From Clostridiales bacterium (GTDB lineage Bacteria > Bacillota > Clostridia > Lachnospirales > Lachnospiraceae): 64,000 bases of DNA. The notes under the pieces are model-generated. The model worked only from the letters and a program-made list of their open reading frames with translations, searched no databases and had not been told where the DNA came from. Below are positions 7,857-16,722 of this stretch, piece by piece. Where the stretch lies: positions 49,523-113,522 of the forward strand of contig JAGZJZ010000022.1 of the NCBI GenBank assembly GCA_018365455.1, given 5' to 3'. Position numbers and translations under genes: made by a program. Within the stretch, counting starts at the first letter, position 1, and every line of letters starts with the position of its first letter.

Positions 7857-8729
7857 TCAGGCACTTTCCAGAATTTTCAAAAATCCCTGCATTGGCTCAG
7901 ACAAAAACTTATCCTTATGATAGACCAGATAATTTTGATTCTCCATATAAAGTCCCGCTACCGAAAGCGGCACAAGTTCATTTCTCTCACATTCTTTTTC
8001 CACCAGTATATCTGGCATAACGGTAACACCCAGATTATGTTTGGCTGCCTGAATCAGTGCCTGGGAGTTTACACTGGTCCAGGCAGGAGTCACAGACAGA
8101 TTATGTAAGGTCATTGCACTGTGGAAAGTATCCCGTATTGCACTTCCTTTCTCTCTTAGCAGTAATTTCTGCTGTGCCAGCTCTTCTATCTGCACCTCAC
8201 CTGCTGATGCCAGAGGATGTCCATTGCCGCACAATACTACAAGGCGGTAAGAAGAAAAGGGAATACAGACCAGATTATCTCTGGGAAAAACTCCTTCTAT
8301 CAGTGCCAGATCCACTTCATTTTGTAAAAGCTTCTCGTTAATCACCCTGGCACTTTCCACTTCCACCCGGACAGGAGTATTCTTCCATTGCGCTTCAAAT
8401 CTCTTTAGCAGGGAGGGCAGCCAGAAATTAGCGATCGTTATGCTGGAACCGATTTGTAAGACAGCCTGCTCTTTTAAGGAGTCTAGTCCCCCTTCCAGAT
8501 CATCGTACAAATCCAGTACACGGATGGCCTTGTCTAAAAACAGTTTTCCGAATTCATTCAGATAAATCCGCTTGGATACCCGGTCAAACAGAGAATTACC
8601 AATTTTTTCTTCCAGATCGTTAATAACATGTGATACAGCCGGCTGGGTCATATACAGTTTTTTTGCTGCTTTTGTTATATTTTCTTCTTCACAGACGATT
8701 TTAAAAATTCGAAGATGGCGTATTGTCAT
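7857..8729 (-). CDS. LysR-family transcriptional regulator
   Basis: A 290-residue LysR-type regulator. The winged helix-turn-helix covers residues 1-60 (ITKAAKKLYMTQPAVSHVIN), followed by a linker helix and a periplasmic-binding-like effector domain starting near residue 90 (VLQIGSSITIANFWLP). It is divergent from the two chromate-transporter-like genes, the classical arrangement for a LysR regulator and its target. Autoregulation and control of the transporter from the shared 137-base region are therefore likely, though the co-inducer is unknown. Confidence 0.9.
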   Translation of the reverse strand: MTIRHLRIFKIVCEEENITKAAKKLYMTQPAVSHVINDLEEKIGNSLFDRVSKRIYLNEFGKLFLDKAIRVLDLYDDLEGGLDSLKEQAVLQIGSSITIANFWLPSLLKRFEAQWKNTPVRVEVESARVINEKLLQNEVDLALIEGVFPRDNLVCIPFSSYRLVVLCGNGHPLASAGEVQIEELAQQKLLLREKGSAIRDTFHSAMTLHNLSVTPAWTSVNSQALIQAAKHNLGVTVMPDILVEKECERNELVPLSVAGLYMENQNYLVYHKDKFLSEPMQGFLKILESA

Positions 8730-8773
8730 TTCATACTCCTCCTAATTCATTACTAATTTCTTATGTTCTATAT

Positions 8774-8789
8774 AAAATAATATTATTTT
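8774..8789. promoter_or_regulatory. Candidate LysR operator palindrome
   Basis: AAAATAATATTATTTT is a perfect 16-bp palindrome between the divergent lysR and chromate transporter genes. A second inverted repeat, TATACC (8795-8800) with GGTATA (8808-8813), follows. LysR regulators bind interrupted dyads in such regions. The sequence is A/T-only, so chance is possible. Confidence 0.4.
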
Positions 8790-8866
8790 AATTATATACC
8801 ATGTAAGGGTATAATGAAACTGCCAAATGATTATTTGACAATTTATGATGTAAAGGAGATTCACTT

Positions 8867-9430
8867 ATGAAAAAATTACCTCTGCTCTGCTGGCTCTTTG
8901 GAATTAATTTCTTTATCAGCGCATTTACTTTCGGAGGAGGCTATGTAGTCATTCCCATGATCCGGAAATATTTTGTCCAAACCAAGAACCTGCTCAGCGA
9001 ATCGGAGCTTCTGGATATGGCTGCAATCGCACAGTCCTCACCTGGTGCAATCGCCGTTAATCTCTCTGTGCTCGCCGGCTATAAAACAGCCGGACTAAAG
9101 GGTGCCGTTATCAGCGGACTGGCTTCTGTCCTGCCCGCACTGCTCATCTTATCCGTGATCAGTGCCGGTTATCAGGCATTTCGTGACAATGCGGTGGTAT
9201 CCGCCGTTTTAAAGGGAATGGAAGCAGGTGTGGCAGCATTGATCGTAGATTTGGTCTATGATATGTGCCGGGGCATTTTTAAAGAAGGCAGACTGTTTTT
9301 TTCAGTTCTGATTCCTCTTGCTTTTATCGCCAGTTTTTTCCTGCAGATAAACGCAGCTCTTATCATTGCAGTCAGTGCCCTGTGCTGCCTTGTGGAATGC
9401 TTTTTACGCAGAAAAGAGGTGGCTGTATGA
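8867..9430 (+). CDS. Chromate transporter, N-terminal-half type subunit (ChrA family)
   Basis: A 187-residue membrane protein of the chromate ion transporter (CHR) family, short form. It has the family motif FGGGYVVIPMIRKY near residue 25 and the SPGAIAVNLSVLAGYK motif near residue 63. Short CHR proteins work as pairs, each equal to half of the long ChrA. The next gene encodes the second half and overlaps this one by four bases (ATGA). Despite the family name, substrates other than chromate are possible in anaerobes. The start follows AAAGGAG. Confidence 0.88.
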   Translation: MKKLPLLCWLFGINFFISAFTFGGGYVVIPMIRKYFVQTKNLLSESELLDMAAIAQSSPGAIAVNLSVLAGYKTAGLKGAVISGLASVLPALLILSVISAGYQAFRDNAVVSAVLKGMEAGVAALIVDLVYDMCRGIFKEGRLFFSVLIPLAFIASFFLQINAALIIAVSALCCLVECFLRRKEVAV

Positions 9431-9987
9431 CAAAACTTTTGCTCATGCTTTTTTATAGATTTACGCAGATCGGGCTATTCAGCATCGGAGGGGGATACGC
9501 TACAATCCCTCTGATCCAGGAACAGGTAGTAGAACTGGAACATTGGCTTACCCTGCAGGAATTCACTGATATTATTACCATTTCCCAGATGACTCCCGGC
9601 CCTTTGGCAGTCAATACCTCTACTTTTACGGGATTGAGAATTGCCGGCATTCCCGGAGCTGTCACCGCTACAATCGGATGTATCCTGTCCGGCTTTATCA
9701 TATCCATATTGCTGTACCGCTTTTTCAATAAATACCGCAACAATCGTTATATGTCACAGGTATTAACCGGATTGAAAGCAGTATCCGCCGGACTGATTGC
9801 ATCCTCCGCAGGTGTGATCATTCTGATCGCTTTTTGCGGAACATCAGAATTAGATATTTCTGCACTGCATCCTGATCTATTTGCCTGTTTCCTCTTTGGA
9901 GCCTGCCTGATACTGCTTCGTAAATGGAAATGGAATCCCATTCTGGTTATGGTGCTTTCCGGTGTTGCTGGTTATTTCATCTATTAA
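9427..9987 (+). CDS. Chromate transporter, second short subunit (ChrA family)
   Basis: A 186-residue membrane protein paralogous to its upstream partner: IGGGYATIPLIQEQVVE replaces the first motif and MTPGPLAVNTSTFTGLRIAG the second. The annotated frame is open from 9382, but the ATG at 9427 overlaps the upstream stop (ATGA) and has AAGAGGTG in front, which fits translational coupling of two partner subunits. A hairpin follows at 10012-10055. Confidence 0.88.
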   Translation: MTKLLLMLFYRFTQIGLFSIGGGYATIPLIQEQVVELEHWLTLQEFTDIITISQMTPGPLAVNTSTFTGLRIAGIPGAVTATIGCILSGFIISILLYRFFNKYRNNRYMSQVLTGLKAVSAGLIASSAGVIILIAFCGTSELDISALHPDLFACFLFGACLILLRKWKWNPILVMVLSGVAGYFIY

Positions 9988-10011
9988 TCTGTCTTATATA
10001 TTTCCGTACAG

Positions 10012-10055
10012 AAAAAGCAGCCGATTGGATATTGTTAACGATCCAACCGGCTGCT
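10012..10055 (-). terminator. Intrinsic terminator of the TCS-lipoprotein operon
   Basis: AGCAGCCGATTGGAT (10016-10030) pairs with ATCCAACCGGCTGCT (10041-10055), with one internal mismatch. On the minus strand it is followed by TTTTTC, so it ends transcription coming from the solute-binding lipoprotein gene. It may also stop the convergent transporter operon. Confidence 0.8.
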
Positions 10056-10083
10056 ATAATTCATCTTTCTTCCTGCTTGGGTT

Positions 10084-12447
10084 TTACTCTGCAAGATAAA
10101 GGTTTACTTTCTGCATAACTGCTTTTACCGCTTCATCGATACTTGTAGTTCCATTCAGGCAGTCATCTGCTGCACTGTTTACTGCTTCCCGTATAATGCT
10201 GTCTGTGTTTGCAGGTGTAGTCAGTCCTTCTGCTAATGTCTTAAATTCTGCAGCCTGTTCTTCGGTAGGCCATTTCAGTTCCAGAGAGATATCTACACCA
10301 CTTTCACTAACAGTAGAAACCGTCATTGCAGGAACACTATTTCCAGCTTCATCTGTAAAAATATGATCAAAAGCTGCTTTATTTACCGGGAATCCCCCTC
10401 CCTGGCTTACGGTCTGGGCATCTTTGGATAACATGAAAGATGCCAGTTTTTCTGCAGACTCTTTGTTCGCCGCCTTACTGCTGATACCAATCATCGTACC
10501 AGGTATAAATACTTTGGAAGCCTGGCCATCCAGTGTTTTATAGCCACTGTCTTTTAACTTTCCATCAACAGCCAGTACCTGCATAATATCATTTATAGAA
10601 TTGATATTTCCGATATTTGCCATGATACTTTTTGCAAGATAACTAATGGAGTTATCTCCGATACCGCTCAAGTGAGCAAAACCTCCAAAATTCATAATCA
10701 TAGAGTTATTTTCATCTGCCTGCCCATCTTTTTTATCAAGATCATAAATTTTCTTTAGCTGGGTAAAGAATTCTTTTAATTCATCTTCCTTCAAAGTTCC
10801 GTCTTCTTTGATCCACTCTCTGGAAGATGTATCATACAATCGTTTTACTAAATCCTCCGGCTGTGTGATTCCCAATATATCCGTATCTGCATTTTCCTGT
10901 TTCATGCCTTCCAAAGTTTCAGCAAGGGTCTTTAAATCTTTCATACCATCCAGGTTCTTCTTAGCGGACTGAATAGCCGGTACAATGAATCTGGTTGGTA
11001 TGGCGTAGGTTTTACCATCTTTTTCGTATGGTTTTGTAATATTTTCCATGAGCCCATCCTGTTTGGAGACATTTTTTATGATTTCACTCATATCTTCCAG
11101 CAGACCTTTATTCTCATATGAATCAATGGACATACCATCTAATATAAACAGATCCGGCCCTTTTCCAGCCATTATATTCGTATTTAAAGTTCGAATTGCA
11201 TCGGATACTGTGACACCATCATCGCCGGTAAGCCCAACTTCATAATTTACACGAATATCCGGATTTTGTTTCTGGAATAATGCAATTGCCTGCCGTACTT
11301 CTGCATTTTCATTCAATGAGTAGATATTGACTTCTTTTTCCGGAACAGACGGAGTATCTTCGGAATATGTATACCGTACCAGATGACTGCTCATATCTTT
11401 CCGGTAAGCCAGGAAGAATGTACCGTCTTTCATTGCTGCCATATTGCTGAATGAAACACTTGGATCCGCTATAGAATTTAATGATCCATCTACAAGCTGT
11501 TCGGATACATTACCACCCAGGACATGGCGGAAAATACCCTGTTTATTGCAATAGTAAAGAATATTATCTTCTTTCCCTCCCTGCAGGAGAACATCCGATT
11601 CACCTCCGCCAACCAAAATGCCTTTGTTTTCATTCTTGATCCCAAGCTGCTCATTCAGTACCTCATCCTTTTCCATGGCACTTCCTGTAGTCATATCATA
11701 GTAATAAACGCCGCTGCTTGCATATGCCGCCAATGTATTTCCTATAAAACCTGTATTGGTAAAGTAAGCATTACTGTTTTCGATAGATTTCAGCACTGCT
11801 CCGTTTGCGGGATCAACAATGTGAATTTTTCCATCCATTCCCAGACCTACTAATTTGTTGTCCGGTGAATATTTCCAGCTGTTCAAATACTGTGGTATTT
11901 CCATCTGACCGCTTTGTGACCCACTGTCACCTGCTTTGCTGCCTCCCATAGCCACCGGTAAGGAAGCGGCTTTTCCCGAATCATCCATTGTCCAGTAGCC
12001 GATCTCTACTTCTCCCTGCCCGCTTTGCATATCTATTTTAGAATAATCAGTTATGATTGCAGCTGCGCCTCCCTTTGGTGACAGGGCTACAGAAGATAAA
12101 TATTTCATTTCATTTCCCTTTAATTCTTCGGGATAATCAAATACTTTCTCCCACTTCTTTCCCTGATCCCTGGTTTCCCAGACACCTCCGGAATACTTTT
12201 CCCCCATTCCTGCTAATCGCAGGCTGCCGTCTTCCATTTCACACAATGCCTGTATATCTGTAATTCCTTCCGGAAGATTAACATCCTCTTCCAGATACCT
12301 CCCCATAGCAGCAGCCTCTTTTGCATTCCCTTTATCCGTGCCATTACTGCCATCCGACTGCTTGGTTCCATTCGTGGAACACCCTGTTAAGAAGGTTGTT
12401 AACAACATCGCTGCCATAACTACTCCTGCCATCCTTTTAAGAATCAT
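10084..12447 (-). CDS. Propeller-like / extracellular solute-binding fusion lipoprotein
   Basis: A 787-residue lipoprotein (lipobox FLTGCS near residue 20). Residues about 50-370 consist of short repeats resembling BNR/WD-type propeller blades (for example GGVWETRDQGKKWEKVFDYP and blocks with SPKGGAAA or SPDNKLVGL). Residues about 375-787 match family 1 extracellular solute-binding proteins (VNIYSLNENAEVRQAIALFQ, GPDLFILDGM, YAIPTRFIVPAI, AEKLASFMLSKDAQ). No permease is nearby. It follows the response regulator and kinase genes in the same direction, suggesting an extracellular sensor or ligand-presenting accessory to the kinase; this is inference. CAGGAGG precedes the ATG. Confidence 0.75.
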   Translation of the reverse strand: MILKRMAGVVMAAMLLTTFLTGCSTNGTKQSDGSNGTDKGNAKEAAAMGRYLEEDVNLPEGITDIQALCEMEDGSLRLAGMGEKYSGGVWETRDQGKKWEKVFDYPEELKGNEMKYLSSVALSPKGGAAAIITDYSKIDMQSGQGEVEIGYWTMDDSGKAASLPVAMGGSKAGDSGSQSGQMEIPQYLNSWKYSPDNKLVGLGMDGKIHIVDPANGAVLKSIENSNAYFTNTGFIGNTLAAYASSGVYYYDMTTGSAMEKDEVLNEQLGIKNENKGILVGGGESDVLLQGGKEDNILYYCNKQGIFRHVLGGNVSEQLVDGSLNSIADPSVSFSNMAAMKDGTFFLAYRKDMSSHLVRYTYSEDTPSVPEKEVNIYSLNENAEVRQAIALFQKQNPDIRVNYEVGLTGDDGVTVSDAIRTLNTNIMAGKGPDLFILDGMSIDSYENKGLLEDMSEIIKNVSKQDGLMENITKPYEKDGKTYAIPTRFIVPAIQSAKKNLDGMKDLKTLAETLEGMKQENADTDILGITQPEDLVKRLYDTSSREWIKEDGTLKEDELKEFFTQLKKIYDLDKKDGQADENNSMIMNFGGFAHLSGIGDNSISYLAKSIMANIGNINSINDIMQVLAVDGKLKDSGYKTLDGQASKVFIPGTMIGISSKAANKESAEKLASFMLSKDAQTVSQGGGFPVNKAAFDHIFTDEAGNSVPAMTVSTVSESGVDISLELKWPTEEQAAEFKTLAEGLTTPANTDSIIREAVNSAADDCLNGTTSIDEAVKAVMQKVNLYLAE

Positions 12448-12558
12448 CTTACTGTAACCTCCTGTTTGTTAGAATAATTTTACATTTCTTTTTCTCATTT
12501 TTTGCACGTTTTTATCCTAACAAATCCATTTGTGGATGGTTTGTATTTTATATGTGTT

Positions 12559-14232
12559 TTAGATGGAGAATATAAATGCCACACCAGTTAAGGTATTTTC
12601 TATCCGATAGCCTGCTTTGTGTAGTTCTAGAATCATTTTAACAATATATAGCCCCAGACCGCTTCCTCCTGTATTTCTATTTCTGGATTTTTCAACACGG
12701 TAAAATGCTTCAAATATACGGGGAACTGCTTCGTCATCCAGATGCACACCGGAATTCTCCACCCGAACCGTCAATTTCCCGTCCTCTTTATATGCTTCAA
12801 TCTGAATTTTGGCTCCATCGGGAGAATAGTGGATAGCATTGCTGATAATGTTATTTACCGCCTTTTGCAGTAACTTCTTATCTCCCCAGGCATACAGATC
12901 ACTGTCGAAATGATATTGAACATCCATTTCCTTTCTGATAAACAGATCATCCTGTTTATGGGCACACTCTTTTACCATTTTCCCCAGGTCAAATTCTTCC
13001 ATCTGTGGCATAAAACCGGATGCTTCCATCCTGGATACCGTCAGAATCTCCTGCACCATATCTTCCATTGTGCAGGCAACAGAATAGGATCTGGCGAGAT
13101 ATTTATCCCTGTTTTTATAGATCCCAACCTGATACATCATTCCTTCCAGCTGCCCTTTCATGACGGTGATCGGCGTCTTCAGTTCATGGGATACCGCTGA
13201 GAAGAATTCAAGCCTTTTCTGTTCCAGTTTACGTTCTGTTTCAATATCTTTCTGCAGAGATTCATTGGCACTTTTCAGTTCGCTTAATGCGGTAGATAAC
13301 TTCTGGGACAGTTCATTCAGGCTTGAGGACAGCACCCCGATCTCATCATTGCGTTTTTCATCACAGATCCAGTTAAACTCCAGGCCAGACATCTTCTTTG
13401 AAATTTTACTAAGTCGTACTACCGGTCTTGTTATATACCTGGAATATAAATAAGCAGTTAACGTAGATATAAATACAATGACAACCATAAGCCAAGGCAA
13501 TATTTTATTCATCGCTTCTACCGCCTGATTTACAAACCGGTATGCCCCTAAGACGTACAGTTCATATTCCTGATCCGATCCGGAAAAAGTAACCGGTTTT
13601 TGCATACCATAATCCACGCTGGAACGCGAAGTCATGACTGATATGTTCATGGGTGCTTCTAACAAACCATTGATGTTTGTACTTGCTGCAAGAGCGTTGG
13701 AATATGTGAGGAATGTATCCTTTTTTACAGCGCTTATGTCGTCTACCTCAATTGCACCCACGGTATTCGATGCCTGACTGTCTTCATCGAATGCATGCGT
13801 GGTTCCCACAGCAATACTACTGGCCTTGCCAGCCGAAGTCTGATCAACTTCATTTAAAGTAATGGACAGCATCGCCTGGTTTCCAATACTTTCTACAAAT
13901 CCTGACTGCACGCTGCCCGGACGCTGGATTACTTTACCGCTGGAATCCAATAATTGCAGGTCAACTGTATTATTTACAATGAAATCATCAAATAGCGGAC
14001 CGCTGTCCTCAAATTTCGTATTCTCTAAATCCGCCACAAGAGCATCCATTTTTTTATCCATATCCTCGCTGATTCCATAAGTATAGGTCTGGGGCATAAA
14101 ATAAGCGATAAAACCATATGTTACACCACAAACACAGATCAGAATCAGGCTGGTTATGAGAAATATTTTAAGTGTCAGGCTTCCTCTAATTCGTCTTATC
14201 AATCCGATATCCCACCCCTCTGATTGTCTCAA
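12559..14232 (-). CDS. Membrane sensor histidine kinase
   Basis: A 557-residue kinase. TM1 is near residues 20-45 and TM2 near 243-265, enclosing an extracytoplasmic sensor of about 195 residues. A HAMP segment follows, then the HisKA domain (FFSAVSHELKTPITVMKG with the phospho-accepting His) and the HATPase domain (N-box NNIISNAIHYSPDG, G-box GGSGLGLYIVKM). The ATG at 14232 overlaps the regulator gene by 47 bases; a TTG at 14202 with GGGGTGGGA upstream is an alternative start that loses ten residues. It pairs with the adjacent OmpR-type regulator. The large downstream lipoprotein could feed into its sensor domain. Confidence 0.88.
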   Translation of the reverse strand: MRQSEGWDIGLIRRIRGSLTLKIFLITSLILICVCGVTYGFIAYFMPQTYTYGISEDMDKKMDALVADLENTKFEDSGPLFDDFIVNNTVDLQLLDSSGKVIQRPGSVQSGFVESIGNQAMLSITLNEVDQTSAGKASSIAVGTTHAFDEDSQASNTVGAIEVDDISAVKKDTFLTYSNALAASTNINGLLEAPMNISVMTSRSSVDYGMQKPVTFSGSDQEYELYVLGAYRFVNQAVEAMNKILPWLMVVIVFISTLTAYLYSRYITRPVVRLSKISKKMSGLEFNWICDEKRNDEIGVLSSSLNELSQKLSTALSELKSANESLQKDIETERKLEQKRLEFFSAVSHELKTPITVMKGQLEGMMYQVGIYKNRDKYLARSYSVACTMEDMVQEILTVSRMEASGFMPQMEEFDLGKMVKECAHKQDDLFIRKEMDVQYHFDSDLYAWGDKKLLQKAVNNIISNAIHYSPDGAKIQIEAYKEDGKLTVRVENSGVHLDDEAVPRIFEAFYRVEKSRNRNTGGSGLGLYIVKMILELHKAGYRIENTLTGVAFIFSI

Positions 14233-14851
14233 TATAATCTACATCCAGTTTCTTGCGTAAATTTTTTATATGGGTATCTACAACCCGCTCATCTCCATAA
14301 AAGTCATATTTCCAGAGTCCGTTCAACAGCGCCTGCCTAGTCAGTACTTTTCCCTGATTTAGTAGCAGCTCCCGCAAAAGTTCATATTCCCGCTGTGTTA
14401 ACTCAATATTTTCACCGTCAATAAATACTTTATATCCGTCCAAGTCCAGCACCAGATTCCGGTAAACCAGCTGATTTGTCTCCTGTACAGGAGAAGTCCG
14501 CCGAAGTACTGCTTGGATCTTACGGATCAGGATCTGCATAGAAAACGGTTTGGTAATATAGTCATCTACCCTCAGATCATAGCCTTTTACCTGGTTTTCT
14601 TCGCTGTCCAAAGCCGTCAGCATTACAATCGGAACGGAAGATTCCTGACGAATCACTTCACATACGCCATAGCCGTCAATTTTGGGCAGCATAATATCCA
14701 GCAGCACCAGATCAAAGGGACGGCTATGGAAGCTGGTAATTCCCGCAACTCCGTCACCTGCTACCGTGACCTTATACCCGGAATCCTCTAAAAATGCCGT
14801 TAACAGTTCCTGTATGTCTGCTTCATCTTCAATGACAAGTATCTCTTTCAT
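14186..14851 (-). CDS. OmpR-family response regulator
   Basis: A 221-residue regulator with a receiver domain (IEDEADI acidic pair, phospho-acceptor Asp in VLLDIMLPKIDGYG, Lys in DDYITKPF) and a C-terminal winged helix (ELTQREYELLRELLLNQGKV, then VDTHIKNLRKKLD and TIRGVGYRID). AGAGGTG precedes the ATG. It is the first gene of a three-gene operon with the kinase and the fusion lipoprotein, and probably regulates it. Confidence 0.92.
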   Translation of the reverse strand: MKEILVIEDEADIQELLTAFLEDSGYKVTVAGDGVAGITSFHSRPFDLVLLDIMLPKIDGYGVCEVIRQESSVPIVMLTALDSEENQVKGYDLRVDDYITKPFSMQILIRKIQAVLRRTSPVQETNQLVYRNLVLDLDGYKVFIDGENIELTQREYELLRELLLNQGKVLTRQALLNGLWKYDFYGDERVVDTHIKNLRKKLDVDYIETIRGVGYRIDKTN

Positions 14852-14952
14852 AATACACCTCTTATTATAGTTTAAAGAATCAATGTCATCTTATCATACT
14901 TTTTTGTGTTTTGTGTGAAGTTTTGGTATTTGTCCAGGGTAATTTATGCCAT

Positions 14953-14988
14953 AAAAAAAGATGGATGCCGCCTGGGACATTCATCTTT
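14953..14988 (-). terminator. Intrinsic terminator of the glycerol dehydrogenase gene
   Basis: AAAGATGGATG (14957-14967) pairs with CATTCATCTTT (14978-14988), with one G-T wobble, and on the minus strand runs into a seven-T tract. Confidence 0.8.
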
Positions 14989-15029
14989 CTTTATTCTTAT
15001 TTCTCATTTAACTATTCCTAAATCTTTTG

Positions 15030-16130
15030 TTATTCAGCACAGGTCATGTATCTTCCCATTGCATCTGCTCCCATGATGGCTGCATATACATCCTCCGGGG
15101 TAACTTCAAACGGCATGTTGTGTATGGTTTCACCCGGTGCGCATGCGAGCTTTGCAGCTTCCATGATCTGTTCCGGAATTACTTCCTTAATGCCAAGGCC
15201 TTCGAGCGTAACCGGCAGGCCCACCTCTTCACAGAAACCAATTACTGTATCGATTTCATCTGAATCCGCATCTTCCAATACCAGCTGAACCAGGGTGCCA
15301 AACGCCACCTTTTCTCCATGATAAAGGGAATGGGTCTCTTCAATGGCTGTGAGCCCGTTGTGGATTGCATGTGCTCCTGCCAGACCGCCGCTTTCAAAAC
15401 CAATTCCGGACAGGTAAGTATTTGCTTCTATTATATTCTCTACCGCTTTTGTACATACTTTTTCTTTTACAGCCAACGCTGCCGACAATCCATTTTCCAA
15501 TAAGGTGTCATAGCAAAGCTCTGCCAACGCCATAGCTGCTTTTGTGGACTTTCCTCCCACGCAGTTGGATGCATTAGATTTCTGGCAGGCTCTGGCTTCA
15601 AAATAAGTAGCCAGTGCATCTCCCATACCGGCAGTTAAAAGCCTTGCTGGCGCCTTGCTTACAATATCCGTATCCACCAGAACCATATTCGGGCTGGATG
15701 GAAGGAACAGATATTCTTCAAATACCCCTTCCTCCGTATAGATTACGGACAGCGCGCTGCAGGGAGCATCCGTAGATGCTATGGTTGGTACAATGATAAC
15801 CGGTTTATTCATATAATATGCTACTGCCTTTGCTGTATCATGAGTTTTTCCTCCGCCGATCCCAACGATCACTTCTCCGTTTTTTTCCCGGCATACATCA
15901 ATAATCCTGTTAATCTCAGTCTTGCTGCATTCTCCGCCAAATATTTCATAGGTAACTGCCGAAGAAGTATCTTTCATCCCTTGGTTTATAACAGATTCTA
16001 CCCGTTTTCTACCGGATTCACTGGTTAATACAAACAGGTTCTTTCCATATTTTTCTCCATGGCCGCAGAGATTTTTTAATTCGCCTTTTCCTTGTATATA
16101 ACGGCTTGGGCTTCCAATAATATTTGCCAT
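15030..16130 (-). CDS. gldA: Glycerol dehydrogenase
   Basis: A 366-residue iron/zinc-dependent alcohol dehydrogenase of the GldA type, which oxidises glycerol to dihydroxyacetone with NAD. The NAD-binding GIGGGKTHDTAK motif is near residue 90. The zinc ligands expected from GldA structures are present: Asp in GMGDALATYFEA, His in GLAGAHAIHNG and His in SLYHGEKVAFG. The frame opens at 16151, but AAGGAGGA lies eight bases before the ATG at 16130, giving MANIIGSP as the start. It is monocistronic, with its own promoter (16216-16244) and terminator. It is not obviously linked to the sporulation genes upstream. Confidence 0.92.
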   Translation of the reverse strand: MANIIGSPSRYIQGKGELKNLCGHGEKYGKNLFVLTSESGRKRVESVINQGMKDTSSAVTYEIFGGECSKTEINRIIDVCREKNGEVIVGIGGGKTHDTAKAVAYYMNKPVIIVPTIASTDAPCSALSVIYTEEGVFEEYLFLPSSPNMVLVDTDIVSKAPARLLTAGMGDALATYFEARACQKSNASNCVGGKSTKAAMALAELCYDTLLENGLSAALAVKEKVCTKAVENIIEANTYLSGIGFESGGLAGAHAIHNGLTAIEETHSLYHGEKVAFGTLVQLVLEDADSDEIDTVIGFCEEVGLPVTLEGLGIKEVIPEQIMEAAKLACAPGETIHNMPFEVTPEDVYAAIMGADAMGRYMTCAE

Positions 16131-16215
16131 ATTGCTTTCCTCCTTATCCAAAATCTGATTATTTGCTGATCCATATTCTTATTGATTTGTAAAAAATGCG
16201 GACTGCACGGTGTAT

Positions 16216-16244
16216 ATTATATCACGCTGGGCAATGAAAGTAAA
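16216..16244 (-). promoter_or_regulatory. Promoter of gldA
   Basis: TTTACT (16244-16239) and TATAAT (16221-16216) with a 17-base spacer on the minus strand. The predicted leader is about 80 bases. Confidence 0.7.
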
Positions 16245-16258
16245 TTATGGACAGATAT

Positions 16259-16336
16259 AAAACCAGCCGGGATGCAGACGCATCATGCAACCTCATATGA
16301 AGGTTTGTATCATGCTTCTGCCTCCCGGCTGGTTTT
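16259..16336. terminator. Long hairpin after spoVAE
   Basis: AAAACCAGCCGGGA (16259-16272) pairs exactly with TCCCGGCTGGTTTT (16323-16336). The interior continues as an imperfect stem (GCAGACGCATCATGC against GTATCATGCTTCTGC) down to a CATATGA loop, so nearly the whole 78 bases fold on themselves. The outer T-runs allow it to act as a terminator for the spoVA end and, on the other strand, as a roadblock. Confidence 0.7.
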
Positions 16337-16347
16337 CCCATGTCCGG

Positions 16348-16704
16348 CTATTCTTTCATATGGGGTTTAAATACCAGGCTTGCAAGGTATGAAAATACCA
16401 GTGCAGCGCAGACACCTACTGCGCTGGAAGTAAATCCTCCCATGAAAATCCCGATAAACCCATCCGATTCTATTGCTTTCTTAACTCCGTTCCACAATAC
16501 GTTGCCCCATCCCAGAAGCGGAACGCTTGCACCGGCTCCTGCAAATTCCTGGAAAGGTCCGTAGAGCCCCACCGCTCCCAGTACCGCTCCCAGGCACACC
16601 AGAATAACCATGATGCGTCCCGGCATCAGTTTTGTTTTTTCCATCAGGATCTGTACCAATGCACAGATCAGTCCGCCCACCCAAAAAGCATTAATATATT
16701 CCAT
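16348..16704 (-). CDS. spoVAE: Stage V sporulation protein AE
   Basis: A 118-residue membrane protein with about four hydrophobic helices, matching SpoVAE (SpoVAEb): FWVGGLICALVQILMEKTKL at the N-terminus and PLLGWGNVLWNGVKKAIESD with GIFMGGFTSSAVGVCAALVF. It is part of the SpoVA channel that imports Ca-dipicolinate into the developing spore and releases it at germination. It starts 18 bases after spoVAD and is the last spoVA gene here; no spoVAEa or spoVAF follows. Confidence 0.92.
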   Translation of the reverse strand: MEYINAFWVGGLICALVQILMEKTKLMPGRIMVILVCLGAVLGAVGLYGPFQEFAGAGASVPLLGWGNVLWNGVKKAIESDGFIGIFMGGFTSSAVGVCAALVFSYLASLVFKPHMKE

Positions 16705-16722
16705 AACTATCTCCTTTGCTGA

